Shown here piece after piece: positions 8,818-18,575 of a stretch of DNA of 42,301 bases (the stretch's first letter is position 1; each line of letters opens with the position of its first letter). This DNA comes from Opitutia bacterium (GTDB taxonomy: Bacteria > Verrucomicrobiota > Verrucomicrobiia > Opitutales > Opitutaceae): NCBI GenBank assembly GCA_002737275.1, contig NSIG01000058.1, positions 1 to 42,301 on the forward strand. The letters run 5' to 3'. The translations under genes were made by a program, and so were the position numbers. Below the pieces are notes generated by a model that saw nothing but the letters and a program-made list of their open reading frames with translations, was not told the DNA's origin and ran no database searches.

Positions 8818-11031
8818 TCAACCGGCCGACCACCGGAAGACGCTCGTCGAAAGTGGAGCCAGCTTGACGTTTACCGACTGCGCAAATCCGTCCCGCTCAA
8901 TCGCCGAGGCCTCGAGGCCACCCTCATTGCCCAGTCCGGTTCCTCCGTAATACTCGCTGTTTGAATTGATCACTTCCCGCCAGAAGCCACGACGCGGCAC
9001 CCCCACCGAATAAGAGCGGGTCGCTCCGCCGAAGTGGGCCACGATCAGGAAGAGCGTTTGCTCGAAGACATCCATTCTCAGGTAAGCGATCAGGTTCGCA
9101 TCGGCGTCGTGACAAGTGACCCAACGGAAACCGTTAGGATTGTAATCATTTCGGCTGAGCACCGGCTCGTTGACGTAGAGCTTATTCAAATCCCGCACCA
9201 GACGCCGCACCCCCTCATGATCCGGATATAGGCAAAGGTGCCAATCCAGACTGGTCGAATGATTCCACTCCCGTGACTGCGCAAACTCACCGCCCATAAA
9301 GAGAAGTTTTTTTCCGGGGTAACACCACATGTGGGCATACAAAGAGCGCAGATTTGCGGCCTTCTCGGGAATGTGCCACCCGCCCATCTTGAAAAGCATC
9401 GAGGCCTTCCCGTGCACCACTTCATCATGCGAAAACACGGTCACAAAGTTTTCCGCATACTGGTAGAGCATCCCGAAGGTAAGGTCGCTTTGGTGCCAGC
9501 GACGGTGCACCGGTTCTTTCGCAAAATATCGGAGTGTATCGTTCATCCAGCCCATGTTCCATTTATAATCGAAGCCCAAGCCGCCGTCGCCGGTCGGACG
9601 GGTCACTTGGGGGAATGACGTGCTCTCCTCCGCGATCATCATCACGCCGGGGTGGTAGTGATGAACCAAATCGTTCACCTGCTTCAGAAACTCGATCGCC
9701 TCCAAATTTTCCCGACCACCGTGCTTGTTCGGAATCCACTCCCCTTCCGTACGCGAGTAATCGAGATAGAGCATCGACGCCACGGCATCCACGCGCAGGC
9801 CGTCGAGGTGATACCGCTCCAGCCAGGCCAAGGCGCTCGCAATCAGGAAACACCGCACTTCGTTGCGTCCATAGTTGAAGATCAGCGTGCCCCAGTCCAT
9901 GTGCGCCCCTTGGCGAGGATCGGCGTGTTCGTAGAGGTGACTCCCGTCAAACTCCGCCAAGGCGAACGCGTCGCGAGGAAAGTGAGCCGGCACCCAGTCC
10001 AAAATGACCCCGATTCCCCGTTGATGCAGGTGGTCGACGAACCAGGCGAAATCCTCCGGGGTTCCGAATCGTTGAGTCGGAGCGAAAAAGCCGGTGACTT
10101 GATAGCCCCATGAACCATCGAACGGATGCTCGGCGATCGGCATGATCTCAACGTGGGTGAACCCCATCTCGACCACATAGTCGGCGAGTTCCGGGGCGAG
10201 CTCGCGATAGGTGAGCGGGCGGTTGTTGTCCTCCGGCTTTCGCTTCCATGAACCAAGGTGCAACTCGTAAGCGGAGATCGGGCGATCCAGCTGGTTCGCC
10301 TCCGCTTTCCGCCGATCCATCCAGTCCCGGTCACTCCATTTAAATTCATTCGTCGCACAAACGATCGCCGCGTTCCCCGGCGGTGCTTCGAAAAAAGTTC
10401 CGTAAGGATCTGACTTCACACTCACCCTGCCCGACTGGGTGCGAATCGCAAACTTGTAGAGCTCGCCGGCCCCAAGCCCGGGCACAAACAATTCCCACAC
10501 GCCTGAAGCGCCCAAGGGCCGCATGGGAAAGAACCGTCCATCCCAACGATTGAAATCTCCCACGACGGAGACGCGGGCAGCAGACGGTGCCCAAACGGAA
10601 AAGGCCACCCCGGGAACACCTCCGATCTCCCGCGGATGCGCTCCGAGCTTTTCGAAAACACGGTGCTCGTTGCCCTCATTGAACAGGTAGAGATCCTGCG
10701 CGCTCAATGTCGGCAGAAAGCTGTAAGGATCGAAAAACTGCCGGGTCTCACCGTTGGGAAAAGTGGCGCGCAACTGATACCGAAAAATCTCGGGACGTTT
10801 GGCGATGAAACCTTCGAAAAAACCTTCGTCCGTCAGCCGCTTCAACGCATGCACCGACTGAACTTTTGCATCGAGCTCGACGACCGAACAGCTCACCGCA
10901 TCGCATACCAGAGCCCTGACCACCACACCTTGGCTTCGACCGCGCTGGTGGGGGTGCATCCCAAGCACCCCATGGGGCGCCGCGTGAGTTGCGCTGAGCA
11001 AAGCCGCCAGATCAGATTTAGAAGTTATCAC
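8818..11031 (-). CDS. glgB: 1,4-alpha-glucan branching enzyme
   Basis: Transfers alpha-1,4 glucan segments to alpha-1,6 positions during cytoplasmic glycogen synthesis. From the GTG at 11031 it is 737 residues. An N-terminal domain contains GVLGMHPH. A CBM48-like domain is at about 135-220 (FSVWAPSAARVSVVGDFNRWDG). The GH13 barrel follows. The catalytic residues are Asp415 (DGLRVDAV), Glu468 (IAEEST) and Asp536 (FSHDEVVHG). Their spacings of 53 and 68 residues equal those of the E. coli enzyme. The frame is open to a GTG at 11106, which would add 25 residues with no family resemblance, so I prefer 11031; neither start has an ideal ribosome site. It lies just downstream of ppc on the same strand and may be cotranscribed. 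No other glycogen gene is present. Confidence 0.95.
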   Translation of the reverse strand: MITSKSDLAALLSATHAAPHGVLGMHPHQRGRSQGVVVRALVCDAVSCSVVELDAKVQSVHALKRLTDEGFFEGFIAKRPEIFRYQLRATFPNGETRQFFDPYSFLPTLSAQDLYLFNEGNEHRVFEKLGAHPREIGGVPGVAFSVWAPSAARVSVVGDFNRWDGRFFPMRPLGASGVWELFVPGLGAGELYKFAIRTQSGRVSVKSDPYGTFFEAPPGNAAIVCATNEFKWSDRDWMDRRKAEANQLDRPISAYELHLGSWKRKPEDNNRPLTYRELAPELADYVVEMGFTHVEIMPIAEHPFDGSWGYQVTGFFAPTQRFGTPEDFAWFVDHLHQRGIGVILDWVPAHFPRDAFALAEFDGSHLYEHADPRQGAHMDWGTLIFNYGRNEVRCFLIASALAWLERYHLDGLRVDAVASMLYLDYSRTEGEWIPNKHGGRENLEAIEFLKQVNDLVHHYHPGVMMIAEESTSFPQVTRPTGDGGLGFDYKWNMGWMNDTLRYFAKEPVHRRWHQSDLTFGMLYQYAENFVTVFSHDEVVHGKASMLFKMGGWHIPEKAANLRSLYAHMWCYPGKKLLFMGGEFAQSREWNHSTSLDWHLCLYPDHEGVRRLVRDLNKLYVNEPVLSRNDYNPNGFRWVTCHDADANLIAYLRMDVFEQTLFLIVAHFGGATRSYSVGVPRRGFWREVINSNSEYYGGTGLGNEGGLEASAIERDGFAQSVNVKLAPLSTSVFRWSAG

Positions 11032-11115
11032 GATGGAAACACCGCGACCGTGACTCCTGCCACCCCTCTCGTCTAGTCGCGAATACTGACCGATCTGTGT
11101 TCTCACCCACGGGGC

Positions 11116-13890
11116 CTAACCCGTGTTCTTCAGCCCCCCCGATATTCCATTGATCGTCAACTCCACTACGGCCCGCGCCGCTTCGGCGTCCCCCGAGGAG
11201 AGTTTCTTGCCCGCCGCCTGAATCCGAAGACGGCGCAGCATGTCGACCTGGATGTAGTTGAGGGGATCGATATAAGGATTCCTCAGTTGCACCGACTTCA
11301 AAAGCACCGGTTCCCGCGCCAACATCTGCCGCTCGCCCGTGACCGCGAGAATCGTTCGCGCCGTTCGCTCAAACTCAACCGTGAGCCGGCCAAGAATTCG
11401 CTTCCGAATCTTGGGGTCGTCGACCAACTCGGCGTAAAGGGACGCGATTCCCATGTCCGCCTTGTGCATCGTGAGTTGGGCATTGTTGATCATGGTCTGA
11501 AAAAACGGCCACTCCTGGTGCATGGTCCTCAACAGCTTTTTGCCCGCAGGGCCCCGTTGCAAAATCGCCTCGAGGGCCGAGCCCAAACCAAACCACCCGG
11601 GGAAATTGAAACGACTCTGCATCCAGGAAAACACCCAGGGAATCGCCCGGAGATCTTCGACGCTGGTCGTCGCCCGCCGGAAGGTCGGCCGCGATCCAAA
11701 CTTCAGATTGCTGATTTCGTCGATCGGCGTCGCCTGCTTCCAAAAGACGAGAAACTCCGGATCGTCGTGCACAATGGCCTTGTAGGCGGCGAAGCCCGCT
11801 GAGCTCATCGCCGCCATCGCTTCGCGCCATTCCGCCGGCACCTCGGCCTTGGTTTCCGCCGCATGCGCTCCAAGCATTACGCCATAGGCCATCTGCTCGA
11901 GAATACGATGCGCCAGATCGGGATCATGATACCGCGTGGAAAGCACCTCGCCTTGCTCGGTTACGCGGATTCCTCCGTCGCGTAGGCCGGCCGGCTGGGC
12001 CAGAATCGCCTTGGCCGCCGGGCCGCCGCCCCGCGCGATACTGCCGCCCCGGCCGTGGAAAAGCGTGATCTTCACTCCCTGTTCAAGTCCCACGCGCGCG
12101 ATGGCCGCTTGCGCCTCAAACAGCGCCCAATTCGCGGTCACGTAGCCGCAGTCTTTGTTGCTGTCCGAATATCCTAGCATCACATGCTGGTGCGACGGTT
12201 TCTCCCGCCCGGGCAACGTAAAGAGCGTCGCCAAAATATCCGGCGCCCGCTCCAAATCATTCAACGTCTCAAACAGCGGGGCCATCGGAAGCGCCGCGCC
12301 GGTGAGTTTCTGCAAGAGCTCCAACTCCAGCACATCCGACACTCCGTCCGTCATGCTGATGATCGCGACGCCCAGCGCCTCGGCGCCAAACCGCTCCACC
12401 GCCCGCGCCGCAAGCGCGAGCGGATCCAACACGTGCCTCGTGCCTGCCGAGTAATTCGCCACCGTCGCCGCCGGCAAAACCGTGGCTTTAGCTAGCTCGG
12501 CCAAAAGCAGAGTCTGTTTCTCCACTTCAGTCAGCGCCCCATAGTCACCGCGCCGGAGAATCTCAGCCACCGCCGCTTCGTGCTGCGATGAATGCTGACG
12601 GATATCCAACCTGGCGGTGTGCAGGCCAAACACCTCGAACTGCTCGCCCATTACCTTCAAATCGCCCTCGACCAACATCGCCCCCTTCCCCGCGGCTAGG
12701 CTCACTCGGATTGTCTCGAGCGTTTCCTCCACCGTCGATCGGTCGAGATACCCGCCGACCAACGAGTCCGAAGAGAGCACGCTTCCGTCCCGTACTTCGT
12801 TCACCGCCTGCGCCAGCCGCGCGCGCAGCACACCCAAGACGAGTCGATACGGCTCGTGCGGATAGCGTTTGCTCAACTCCTCGACGTGCTTCGAAAGATG
12901 CAAGTTTTCCCGCAGCTCTCGCTTCAACGCCGGCACCACCGAATCTCTCCGGTCGCTCACCGTGAGTGAGCGCGCCAGATCCCTCGACGCCAGGCGCAGC
13001 TTCTCGATCGCGAGTCGCCGATGCAGCAAGAGGACTTCCGCCGTCACCGCCCCCGTTACCCCGGGGTTGCCGTCGCGGTCTCCACCGATCCACGAACCAA
13101 ACGCCAGCCAACGCCGCGGCGGCTTGACCGTGGGATAATGCCGCCCGAGCGCACGCTTCATGTCGGCGTGCAAACGCGGCAGGGTTTCGAACAGCGTCGT
13201 GTCAAAATACCACAGCCCCGTCTTCGCTTCATCCGTCACCTCCGGCCGGGCCGCGCGGCTACGATCGGTCAACCATAGCGAGGCGATCTCCCGCTCAACA
13301 CATTCGGCCTCCAGCAACGCGGGATCGGTCAACAGCGCGGGCTGCGAGCGCAACCGCAAGATCTCGCCCAGTCGGCGCAACTTCGTGAGCAAGGTTCGCC
13401 GCTTCGACTCCGTCGGGTGTGCCGTAAACACGAGCTCGATCATGAGCCGGTCCAGCAAGGCCTGCAGTGCGGCCGCACCCACTCCGCGTCGTTTCAACTC
13501 GATCACCGCCGCTTCGATTGATTCACGCATCGGCGGGCTCGCCGCACCTTCTTTGCCGCGCGCAGCGCGCCTTTGACGCAACAGCATGATTCGGAAATTC
13601 TCTTCGGCGAGATTCACCAACTCGAAATAGAGCGTGAACGCCATCGCTTGGTTAAACGCCTCAACCGGACTCAACTCTGCGATCCGCGCCGCTAAACCAC
13701 GCGCCGCTTTCTCGTCACCCGCACGCCGCGCCTTGGCCAACTGTCGCAAGGCCTCGACAGTGGTAAAGGTCTCCGGACCCTCCAATCGAGTGATCACGCG
13801 GCCAAGCGCGCTGCCGAGCGCACGCACCTCGGCTCGGAGCGAGGCGACTTCATTGGGAGGGACCGGGAGCGGCGTCGTTGTTTTTGGCAT
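11116..13890 (-). CDS. ppc: Phosphoenolpyruvate carboxylase
   Basis: Carboxylates phosphoenolpyruvate to oxaloacetate, refilling the citric-acid cycle. The protein is 924 residues, typical for bacterial PEPC. The first active-site signature is VFTAHPTESKRR with His158, and the second is GYSDSNKDCGY with its Lys. The glycine-rich HGRGGSIARGGGP segment is present, and the chain ends in the conserved C-terminal NTG (GGLKNTG), so it is complete. The ATG at 13890 is the only sensible start. It precedes glgB in the same direction and is divergent from the LptD-like gene, with about 110 bp of shared upstream sequence (13891-14000) that must hold both promoters; no box stands out there. Confidence 0.97.
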   Translation of the reverse strand: MPKTTTPLPVPPNEVASLRAEVRALGSALGRVITRLEGPETFTTVEALRQLAKARRAGDEKAARGLAARIAELSPVEAFNQAMAFTLYFELVNLAEENFRIMLLRQRRAARGKEGAASPPMRESIEAAVIELKRRGVGAAALQALLDRLMIELVFTAHPTESKRRTLLTKLRRLGEILRLRSQPALLTDPALLEAECVEREIASLWLTDRSRAARPEVTDEAKTGLWYFDTTLFETLPRLHADMKRALGRHYPTVKPPRRWLAFGSWIGGDRDGNPGVTGAVTAEVLLLHRRLAIEKLRLASRDLARSLTVSDRRDSVVPALKRELRENLHLSKHVEELSKRYPHEPYRLVLGVLRARLAQAVNEVRDGSVLSSDSLVGGYLDRSTVEETLETIRVSLAAGKGAMLVEGDLKVMGEQFEVFGLHTARLDIRQHSSQHEAAVAEILRRGDYGALTEVEKQTLLLAELAKATVLPAATVANYSAGTRHVLDPLALAARAVERFGAEALGVAIISMTDGVSDVLELELLQKLTGAALPMAPLFETLNDLERAPDILATLFTLPGREKPSHQHVMLGYSDSNKDCGYVTANWALFEAQAAIARVGLEQGVKITLFHGRGGSIARGGGPAAKAILAQPAGLRDGGIRVTEQGEVLSTRYHDPDLAHRILEQMAYGVMLGAHAAETKAEVPAEWREAMAAMSSAGFAAYKAIVHDDPEFLVFWKQATPIDEISNLKFGSRPTFRRATTSVEDLRAIPWVFSWMQSRFNFPGWFGLGSALEAILQRGPAGKKLLRTMHQEWPFFQTMINNAQLTMHKADMGIASLYAELVDDPKIRKRILGRLTVEFERTARTILAVTGERQMLAREPVLLKSVQLRNPYIDPLNYIQVDMLRRLRIQAAGKKLSSGDAEAARAVVELTINGISGGLKNTG

Positions 13891-14000
13891 GAACTCGGCG
13901 CACCATGAGGCGCGCCGGAACCCGGCAAAAGCTAAAACTACGCCAGCCTGCCGCCCGTTCCCGTAGGCTTGCTTGCGCCGTAGGCGACTCCTTTGCTCAC

Positions 14001-16100
14001 TTGGTGCTTCGTCGTCTCATTTTCGTCTCCATCGCTTTGCTCGCTGCCTACCCGCACGCCACCGGGCAGACGCCCAATGCTCAACCCGAGGTCCAATACG
14101 AGAGCTTCACGATAGACGCCACCACGGGAGACACCGTCTTCACCAAGGCCAGCCTCAGCGATGGTCCCTCGCTTCTCACGGCCGACGAGATCCGCTACAA
14201 CCTCAAGACCAACGTCGCCACCGCCACCGGGAATGTCACCCTAACCCGCGGTCCCCAGCGGCTCATCGCCCAAAAATTGGTCTACCAACGGCGCACCGCG
14301 GCTTTTACCGCTGAATCGATCCGCGTCGGCTCCTATCCATTCTACGTTTCCGGTGCCACGGCCTCCGGCACCGTTGATGAACTCAGCGTCTCTTCCGCCA
14401 CCGTCACGTTTCGCGAGCCCGGCCGGTGGCAGCCGACGGTTCAATCCGGTCGTCTGCTTTATGCGCACGGTCGCGATCTTCGCAGCGAAGACACCCGCTT
14501 CGGTCTGGGTCGGAACCAGCCGATTCCTCTACCCAAGATTCAACAAAACCTGAACGAACCTCTCATTTCCTACGTTTCCGCCACCGCCGGCTATCGACAG
14601 TTCCTCGGCGCTTATCTCGAGGCCGGGCTTCGCGTCCCCGTCGCTGCCGGGGTAAAACTCGGAGCCGATATCGGCTTCTACACGGCGCGCGGCTTCATGA
14701 CCGGTCCTTCCGCCAGCTACCTCGGCGAAAACAACGGCCAAAACCTCCGCGGTCTCTTTCGTTCCGGTTACATTCGCGACTCCGGTGGGAAACTCACCGA
14801 TGTGCTCCGTCGCCCCGTCCCTGAAGACCGCAGTCATGCCGAATGGCAACACACCCAGCACTTCACCGAAAACCTCACGCTTGCGGCTCATTTTAACCTG
14901 TGGAGCGATTCCGAGGTTATTCGCGATTTTCGCCCCAGGACCTTCCTCCCCGTCCAGTCCCCCAATAACTTCATCGAGTCGCTTTACACCGGTCACAACT
15001 ACTCGATCTCACTCTTCGCCCGTCTCCAGCCCAATTCCTTTGAGTCCGTGCAAGAGCGCCTCCCCGAGTTGCGCTACGACCTGTTCCCCACCGCAATCGG
15101 TCACGGCATTTATCAACGCGCCCAAGCCAGCGTCGTGTCCCTCCGCGAGCGCCCTCCCGGGGCGATTGCCCCCCGCCTCGCCAGCGATCGCGCCGACGCC
15201 TACTACGCGCTGACCCGGCCGTTTACGCCCCGCGAATGGCTCACCGTTACGCCCACCGCCGGCGCCCGAGTAACCCACTATTCGAACCCCGCCGGTGCTT
15301 CCGAGGCCAGCCGCCGCTACACTCGCGCCCTCGGTGAGGTCGGCGTCGACGCAGCTCTCCGGGCCAGCGCCACCTACGCCTACACAAACCCCCGGTGGAA
15401 AATAGACGGCCTGCGCCATCTCGTGACCCCAAAGTTGAGCTACCGTTACATTCCGCAAGGCGACCTCGGCCGCCGCTTCATTCCCGAAATCGACCGCCGC
15501 GAGCCTCTCACCAGTTACCTGCGTCCTCTCGGCCTCGGCGAGCAGCGTAGCATCGACGATCTCCGCGCCACCAACACCCTGCGTCTCGGCCTCGACAACA
15601 CCCTCCAGACCCGCGACGCCACCTACGGCTCGCGCGACCTGCTCGTCTTCAACAACGCCGTCGATTTCCGGTTTCACCGCGGCCCGGGCGAACGCGACTT
15701 CTCCGCGGTCCATACCGAAATTGCCCTGATGCCGGCCCCGTGGCTTCAATTCGACCTCTACGAGAGCTTCACGCCGCGCACCGGCACACTCCAGGAGCTC
15801 AACACCGGTATCACGCTCCGCGACGGCGATGCTTGGTCGCTCCGCTTTGCCACCAATTTTCTTCGCCGCGAGAGCGAAGACTACCGCATCGAGGGACGCA
15901 TCCATCTGAACGAAACCTACGACGCGCTCGCCCGCTTCGAATACGACGCCCGCGAACGCCGCCTCAACGAACAGGCCTACGGTCTCGCCCAGAATCTCGA
16001 TAACACTTGGCTCATCGAATACGTCGTTTCCGTCTACTCAGGTCGTCGCCGCGAAAACGGCTTCGGCTTCAACGTCCAAGTCGCGGCCCGCAATTTCTGA
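14001..16100 (+). CDS. lptD: LptD-like (OstA) outer-membrane LPS-assembly protein
   Basis: Predicted to form the outer-membrane barrel that inserts lipopolysaccharide. From the TTG at 14001 (or GTG at 14004) it is about 699 residues with a signal peptide (LIFVSIALLAAYPHATGQ). The N-terminal part shows the repeating beta-jellyroll style of LptA/OstA domains (LLTADEIRYNLKTNVATATGNVTLTRG). The rest alternates aromatic and charged residues as in a large beta-barrel and ends in Phe (VQVAARNF). The frame is open back to 13905, but that extension is basic and lies within the divergent promoter gap. The family call rests on the OstA domain plus barrel; the cysteine pattern of E. coli LptD is not evident. 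A generic LPS/organic-solvent-tolerance barrel is the alternative. Confidence 0.65.
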   Translation: MVLRRLIFVSIALLAAYPHATGQTPNAQPEVQYESFTIDATTGDTVFTKASLSDGPSLLTADEIRYNLKTNVATATGNVTLTRGPQRLIAQKLVYQRRTAAFTAESIRVGSYPFYVSGATASGTVDELSVSSATVTFREPGRWQPTVQSGRLLYAHGRDLRSEDTRFGLGRNQPIPLPKIQQNLNEPLISYVSATAGYRQFLGAYLEAGLRVPVAAGVKLGADIGFYTARGFMTGPSASYLGENNGQNLRGLFRSGYIRDSGGKLTDVLRRPVPEDRSHAEWQHTQHFTENLTLAAHFNLWSDSEVIRDFRPRTFLPVQSPNNFIESLYTGHNYSISLFARLQPNSFESVQERLPELRYDLFPTAIGHGIYQRAQASVVSLRERPPGAIAPRLASDRADAYYALTRPFTPREWLTVTPTAGARVTHYSNPAGASEASRRYTRALGEVGVDAALRASATYAYTNPRWKIDGLRHLVTPKLSYRYIPQGDLGRRFIPEIDRREPLTSYLRPLGLGEQRSIDDLRATNTLRLGLDNTLQTRDATYGSRDLLVFNNAVDFRFHRGPGERDFSAVHTEIALMPAPWLQFDLYESFTPRTGTLQELNTGITLRDGDAWSLRFATNFLRRESEDYRIEGRIHLNETYDALARFEYDARERRLNEQAYGLAQNLDNTWLIEYVVSVYSGRRRENGFGFNVQVAARNF

Positions 16101-16125
16101 ACCACCTGCTCTGATCCGACGTGGG

Positions 16126-16141
16126 CGCCCGCTTGCGGGCG
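16126..16141. repeat. Perfect hairpin between lptD and the methyltransferase gene
   Basis: CGCCCGC-TT-GCGGGCG is a perfect 7-bp stem with a 2-nt loop, 25 bases after the LptD-like stop. It is followed by ATTTCTG rather than a strong T-run. It may be a weak terminator or another member of the compact palindromes seen at 5422, 8473, 8519 and 8766. Confidence 0.5.
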
Positions 16142-16194
16142 ATTTCTGCTCCGCGCCGCCAAAACTTTCTATCTTCAACTCCCAATCGCCCACC

Positions 16195-17409
16195 ATGTCC
16201 CTTTTCGGCAGCCAACAAAAAGTATTCCTCCGCCTCCTCTCCGTGCTGCGCCCGCACTGGAACACGGACCCATCGTTGCCCCTGCGAATTCAACAGGAGT
16301 TCGCCGCCAATCGCTCCTTCGGCTCCCGCGACCGGAAACTTTACCGCGAGCTCATCTACACGACGCTGCGCTACCTCCCGTGGATTGAGCCGCTGCTCGA
16401 CACCGATCCCGCCCGCGCCTCCACGATCGTGGCTTGGCTAGCCGCCGATCTTCCCGCCACCAAAGCCTACCGCACCGGCACCAGTGGCGACTGGCCTCGT
16501 TGCCCTGCTTCCATCGCGTCTCGAGCTGCCCACCTCCACCTCGACCCGTCGCTGCTCCTACCCGCGTGGCTGGCCCGTCATTGCCCCGCCGCCGGCGTCG
16601 CGCCCGACCTCGACGCCCTGCACGCTCGCGCCGCCGTCTGGCTCCGCCTGCAAACGCCCGACCCTGCACCCGTGCTCGCCGAATTCGCGAGCCTCGGCTG
16701 GGCCACCCGTCCTGCCGCCGTCCAACCCGGCGCGCTCGAGCTGCTCTCTGATGCCGATATCACCAAAACCAGCTCCTTTCTCTCCGGCCTCGTCGAAGTC
16801 CAGGATCTCGGTTCGCAACTGATTCTCGCCTCCGCTGCGATCTCCCCCGGCGGACGATGGCTCGACGCCTGCGCCGGCGCCGGCGGCAAAGCCCTGCAAC
16901 TCGCCGCAATCCTCGGCCCCAACGGCCACATCGACGCCTACGACATCCGCGCCAGCGCCCTCAAAGAACTTCAAATCCGCGCCACCCGCGCCCGGCTCAA
17001 CAATATCGCAATCCTCCCAGCCGCGCCCACTGCGCTTTACGATGGGGTCCTCGTCGACGCCCCGTGCAGCGGCACCGGCACGTGGCGCCGGTCTCCTCAC
17101 CTCAAGTGGACCACGACGCCCGCCCAAGTCACCGCGGCCGCCGAGCAACAGCTCGCGCTCCTCACTCATTACGCGGCCTTTGTTCGACCCGGCGGCCAGC
17201 TCATCTATGCCACCTGCTCACTCAGCCACTTTGAAAACGAAGATGTGATCCGGGCGTTTCTTACCGCCAACTCCTCGTTTGCCCCGGAGCTCCCGGCGCC
17301 CGACCGGGCTTTTGGCTTCACCGCCGACGCCGCGACCGGCGGCCTCACCATTCTCCCCGCCCACCACAATACCGACGGCTTCTTCGTCGCCACCCTGCAC
17401 CGGCAGTAA
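16195..17409 (+). CDS. RsmB/NOP2-type rRNA cytosine-C5 methyltransferase
   Basis: A 404-residue SAM-dependent enzyme predicted to methylate a cytosine in rRNA. The N-terminal NusB-like RNA-binding part includes FGSRDRKLYRELIYTTLRYLPWI. The SAM-binding motif is DACAGAGGKALQLA. Two catalytic-site cysteines are visible: Cys291 in VDAPCSGTGTWRRSP and Cys341 in IYATCSLS. Their 50-residue spacing matches that of RsmB. The ATG at 16195 is the natural start. It is followed by scpA after 65 bp. The exact target base cannot be read from sequence, so I leave the symbol blank. Confidence 0.92.
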   Translation: MSLFGSQQKVFLRLLSVLRPHWNTDPSLPLRIQQEFAANRSFGSRDRKLYRELIYTTLRYLPWIEPLLDTDPARASTIVAWLAADLPATKAYRTGTSGDWPRCPASIASRAAHLHLDPSLLLPAWLARHCPAAGVAPDLDALHARAAVWLRLQTPDPAPVLAEFASLGWATRPAAVQPGALELLSDADITKTSSFLSGLVEVQDLGSQLILASAAISPGGRWLDACAGAGGKALQLAAILGPNGHIDAYDIRASALKELQIRATRARLNNIAILPAAPTALYDGVLVDAPCSGTGTWRRSPHLKWTTTPAQVTAAAEQQLALLTHYAAFVRPGGQLIYATCSLSHFENEDVIRAFLTANSSFAPELPAPDRAFGFTADAATGGLTILPAHHNTDGFFVATLHRQ

Positions 17410-17474
17410 CCGAATCGCCTTCGGCGCGCGTTTTTATTTGCCGCGCCCCATCGCCGCCCAAACCTCTCCGCACC

Positions 17475-18257
17475 GTGGCTCCCGAAACCGATTACCGCAT
17501 CAAACTTCAGGTCTTCGAAGGCCCGCTTGATCTGCTGCTTTTTCTCATCCGCAAGAGCGAGATCGACATCTACGATATCCCGATCGAGTCGGTCACGAAG
17601 CAATACCTCGAAGCCCTTCGGGCGATGCAATCACTCGACCTCGACGTCGCCGGCGAATTCTTTGTCATGGCCGCTACGTTGATGGAGATAAAGAGCCGGC
17701 TCCTCCTGCCCAAAGGCCTCCACGCGATCGACCCCAACGCCAACCCGGACGACGACATCGACCCTCGCTGGGAGCTCGTCCACCAGCTGCTCCAATACAA
17801 AAAATTCAAGGAAGCCGCCGGCGAACTTGCCGCGATCATTCGCCGTCAACAGGACCTGATGGAGCGTCACGTTTCGTCGCTCTCCGCCGAGCTCAGCGAG
17901 CGCCCCCTGCAAGCAGTCGGCCGGATCGACCTTTGGAACACCTTCAATATCGTCCTTCGCCGGCTCGCCGAGAAACTCGTCGTCGGCGAAATTCACGACG
18001 AAACGATCACCGTCTCCGATCAGATGGAGTGGCTGCTCGCCCGCATTCGGACCGAGAAGTCGTTCATCTTTTCCGAACTATTCCCCGGCGGCACGACTCT
18101 CCGCCAACTCGTCGCCACCTTTCTGGCCGTGCTCGAACTTACGCGCCTCGGAAAATTTCACCTCACCCAGCACGAGGCCTTCACCGACATCGTCTGCACC
18201 GCGCGCGAAGAAAACCCGCTTGAAACTGCGGCCGCCCCAAGCACGTTGCTCGCGTGA
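17475..18257 (+). CDS. scpA: Segregation and condensation protein A
   Basis: The kleisin subunit that bridges SMC dimers during chromosome condensation. The 260-residue protein begins with the hallmark LQVFEGPLDLLLFLIRKSEIDIYDIPI and continues with YLEAL, the FFVMAATLMEIKSRLLLP segment, and a C-terminal winged-helix part (FLAVLELTRLGKFHLTQHEAF). The start is GTG at 17475. ScpB, the usual partner often encoded next to it, is not here; instead a small gene overlaps its stop (GTGA at 18254-18257). Confidence 0.95.
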   Translation: MAPETDYRIKLQVFEGPLDLLLFLIRKSEIDIYDIPIESVTKQYLEALRAMQSLDLDVAGEFFVMAATLMEIKSRLLLPKGLHAIDPNANPDDDIDPRWELVHQLLQYKKFKEAAGELAAIIRRQQDLMERHVSSLSAELSERPLQAVGRIDLWNTFNIVLRRLAEKLVVGEIHDETITVSDQMEWLLARIRTEKSFIFSELFPGGTTLRQLVATFLAVLELTRLGKFHLTQHEAFTDIVCTAREENPLETAAAPSTLLA

Positions 18258-18505
18258 CCAAAAAGCGAAAACCTCCCGCGCCCAAAGCCGGCCTCCTCGG
18301 GCTCGGATTGGATAACAACGATGGCCACAAACGGCTCACCACCGGCGAGCAATTCGCCATCGTCGGCGGCTCCGCCGAGACTCACGACCGGATGACGGAG
18401 ACCGTAGTAAAAACTTTCGAGGAACTAAAAACCCGCGGAAAACCGCTGCATAAGATCGATCCGAACGAACTCGCCGAGATTCTCCAAAAATCTACCCCGC
18501 GCTAG
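18254..18505 (+). CDS. Small conserved-looking protein coupled to scpA
   Basis: An 83-residue protein starting at GTG 18254, which overlaps the scpA stop by four bases (GTGA), so it is probably translated by re-initiation. It begins with a basic stretch (TKKRKPPAPKAG), then a predicted amphipathic region (ETHDRMTETVVKTFEELKTRGKPLHKIDPNELAEILQ). There is no signal peptide, membrane helix or known motif. I do not recognise the family. Coupling to scpA suggests, but does not show, a role with the condensin complex. Codon use looks like its neighbours, which favours a real gene. Confidence 0.75.
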   Translation: MTKKRKPPAPKAGLLGLGLDNNDGHKRLTTGEQFAIVGGSAETHDRMTETVVKTFEELKTRGKPLHKIDPNELAEILQKSTPR

Positions 18506-18575
18506 CCCGCAGCCCCGAGCCGCCACTTGCCTTTCGCCCTATTCCCCACCTCCTTCCTTTGACGCCCATTCCACC

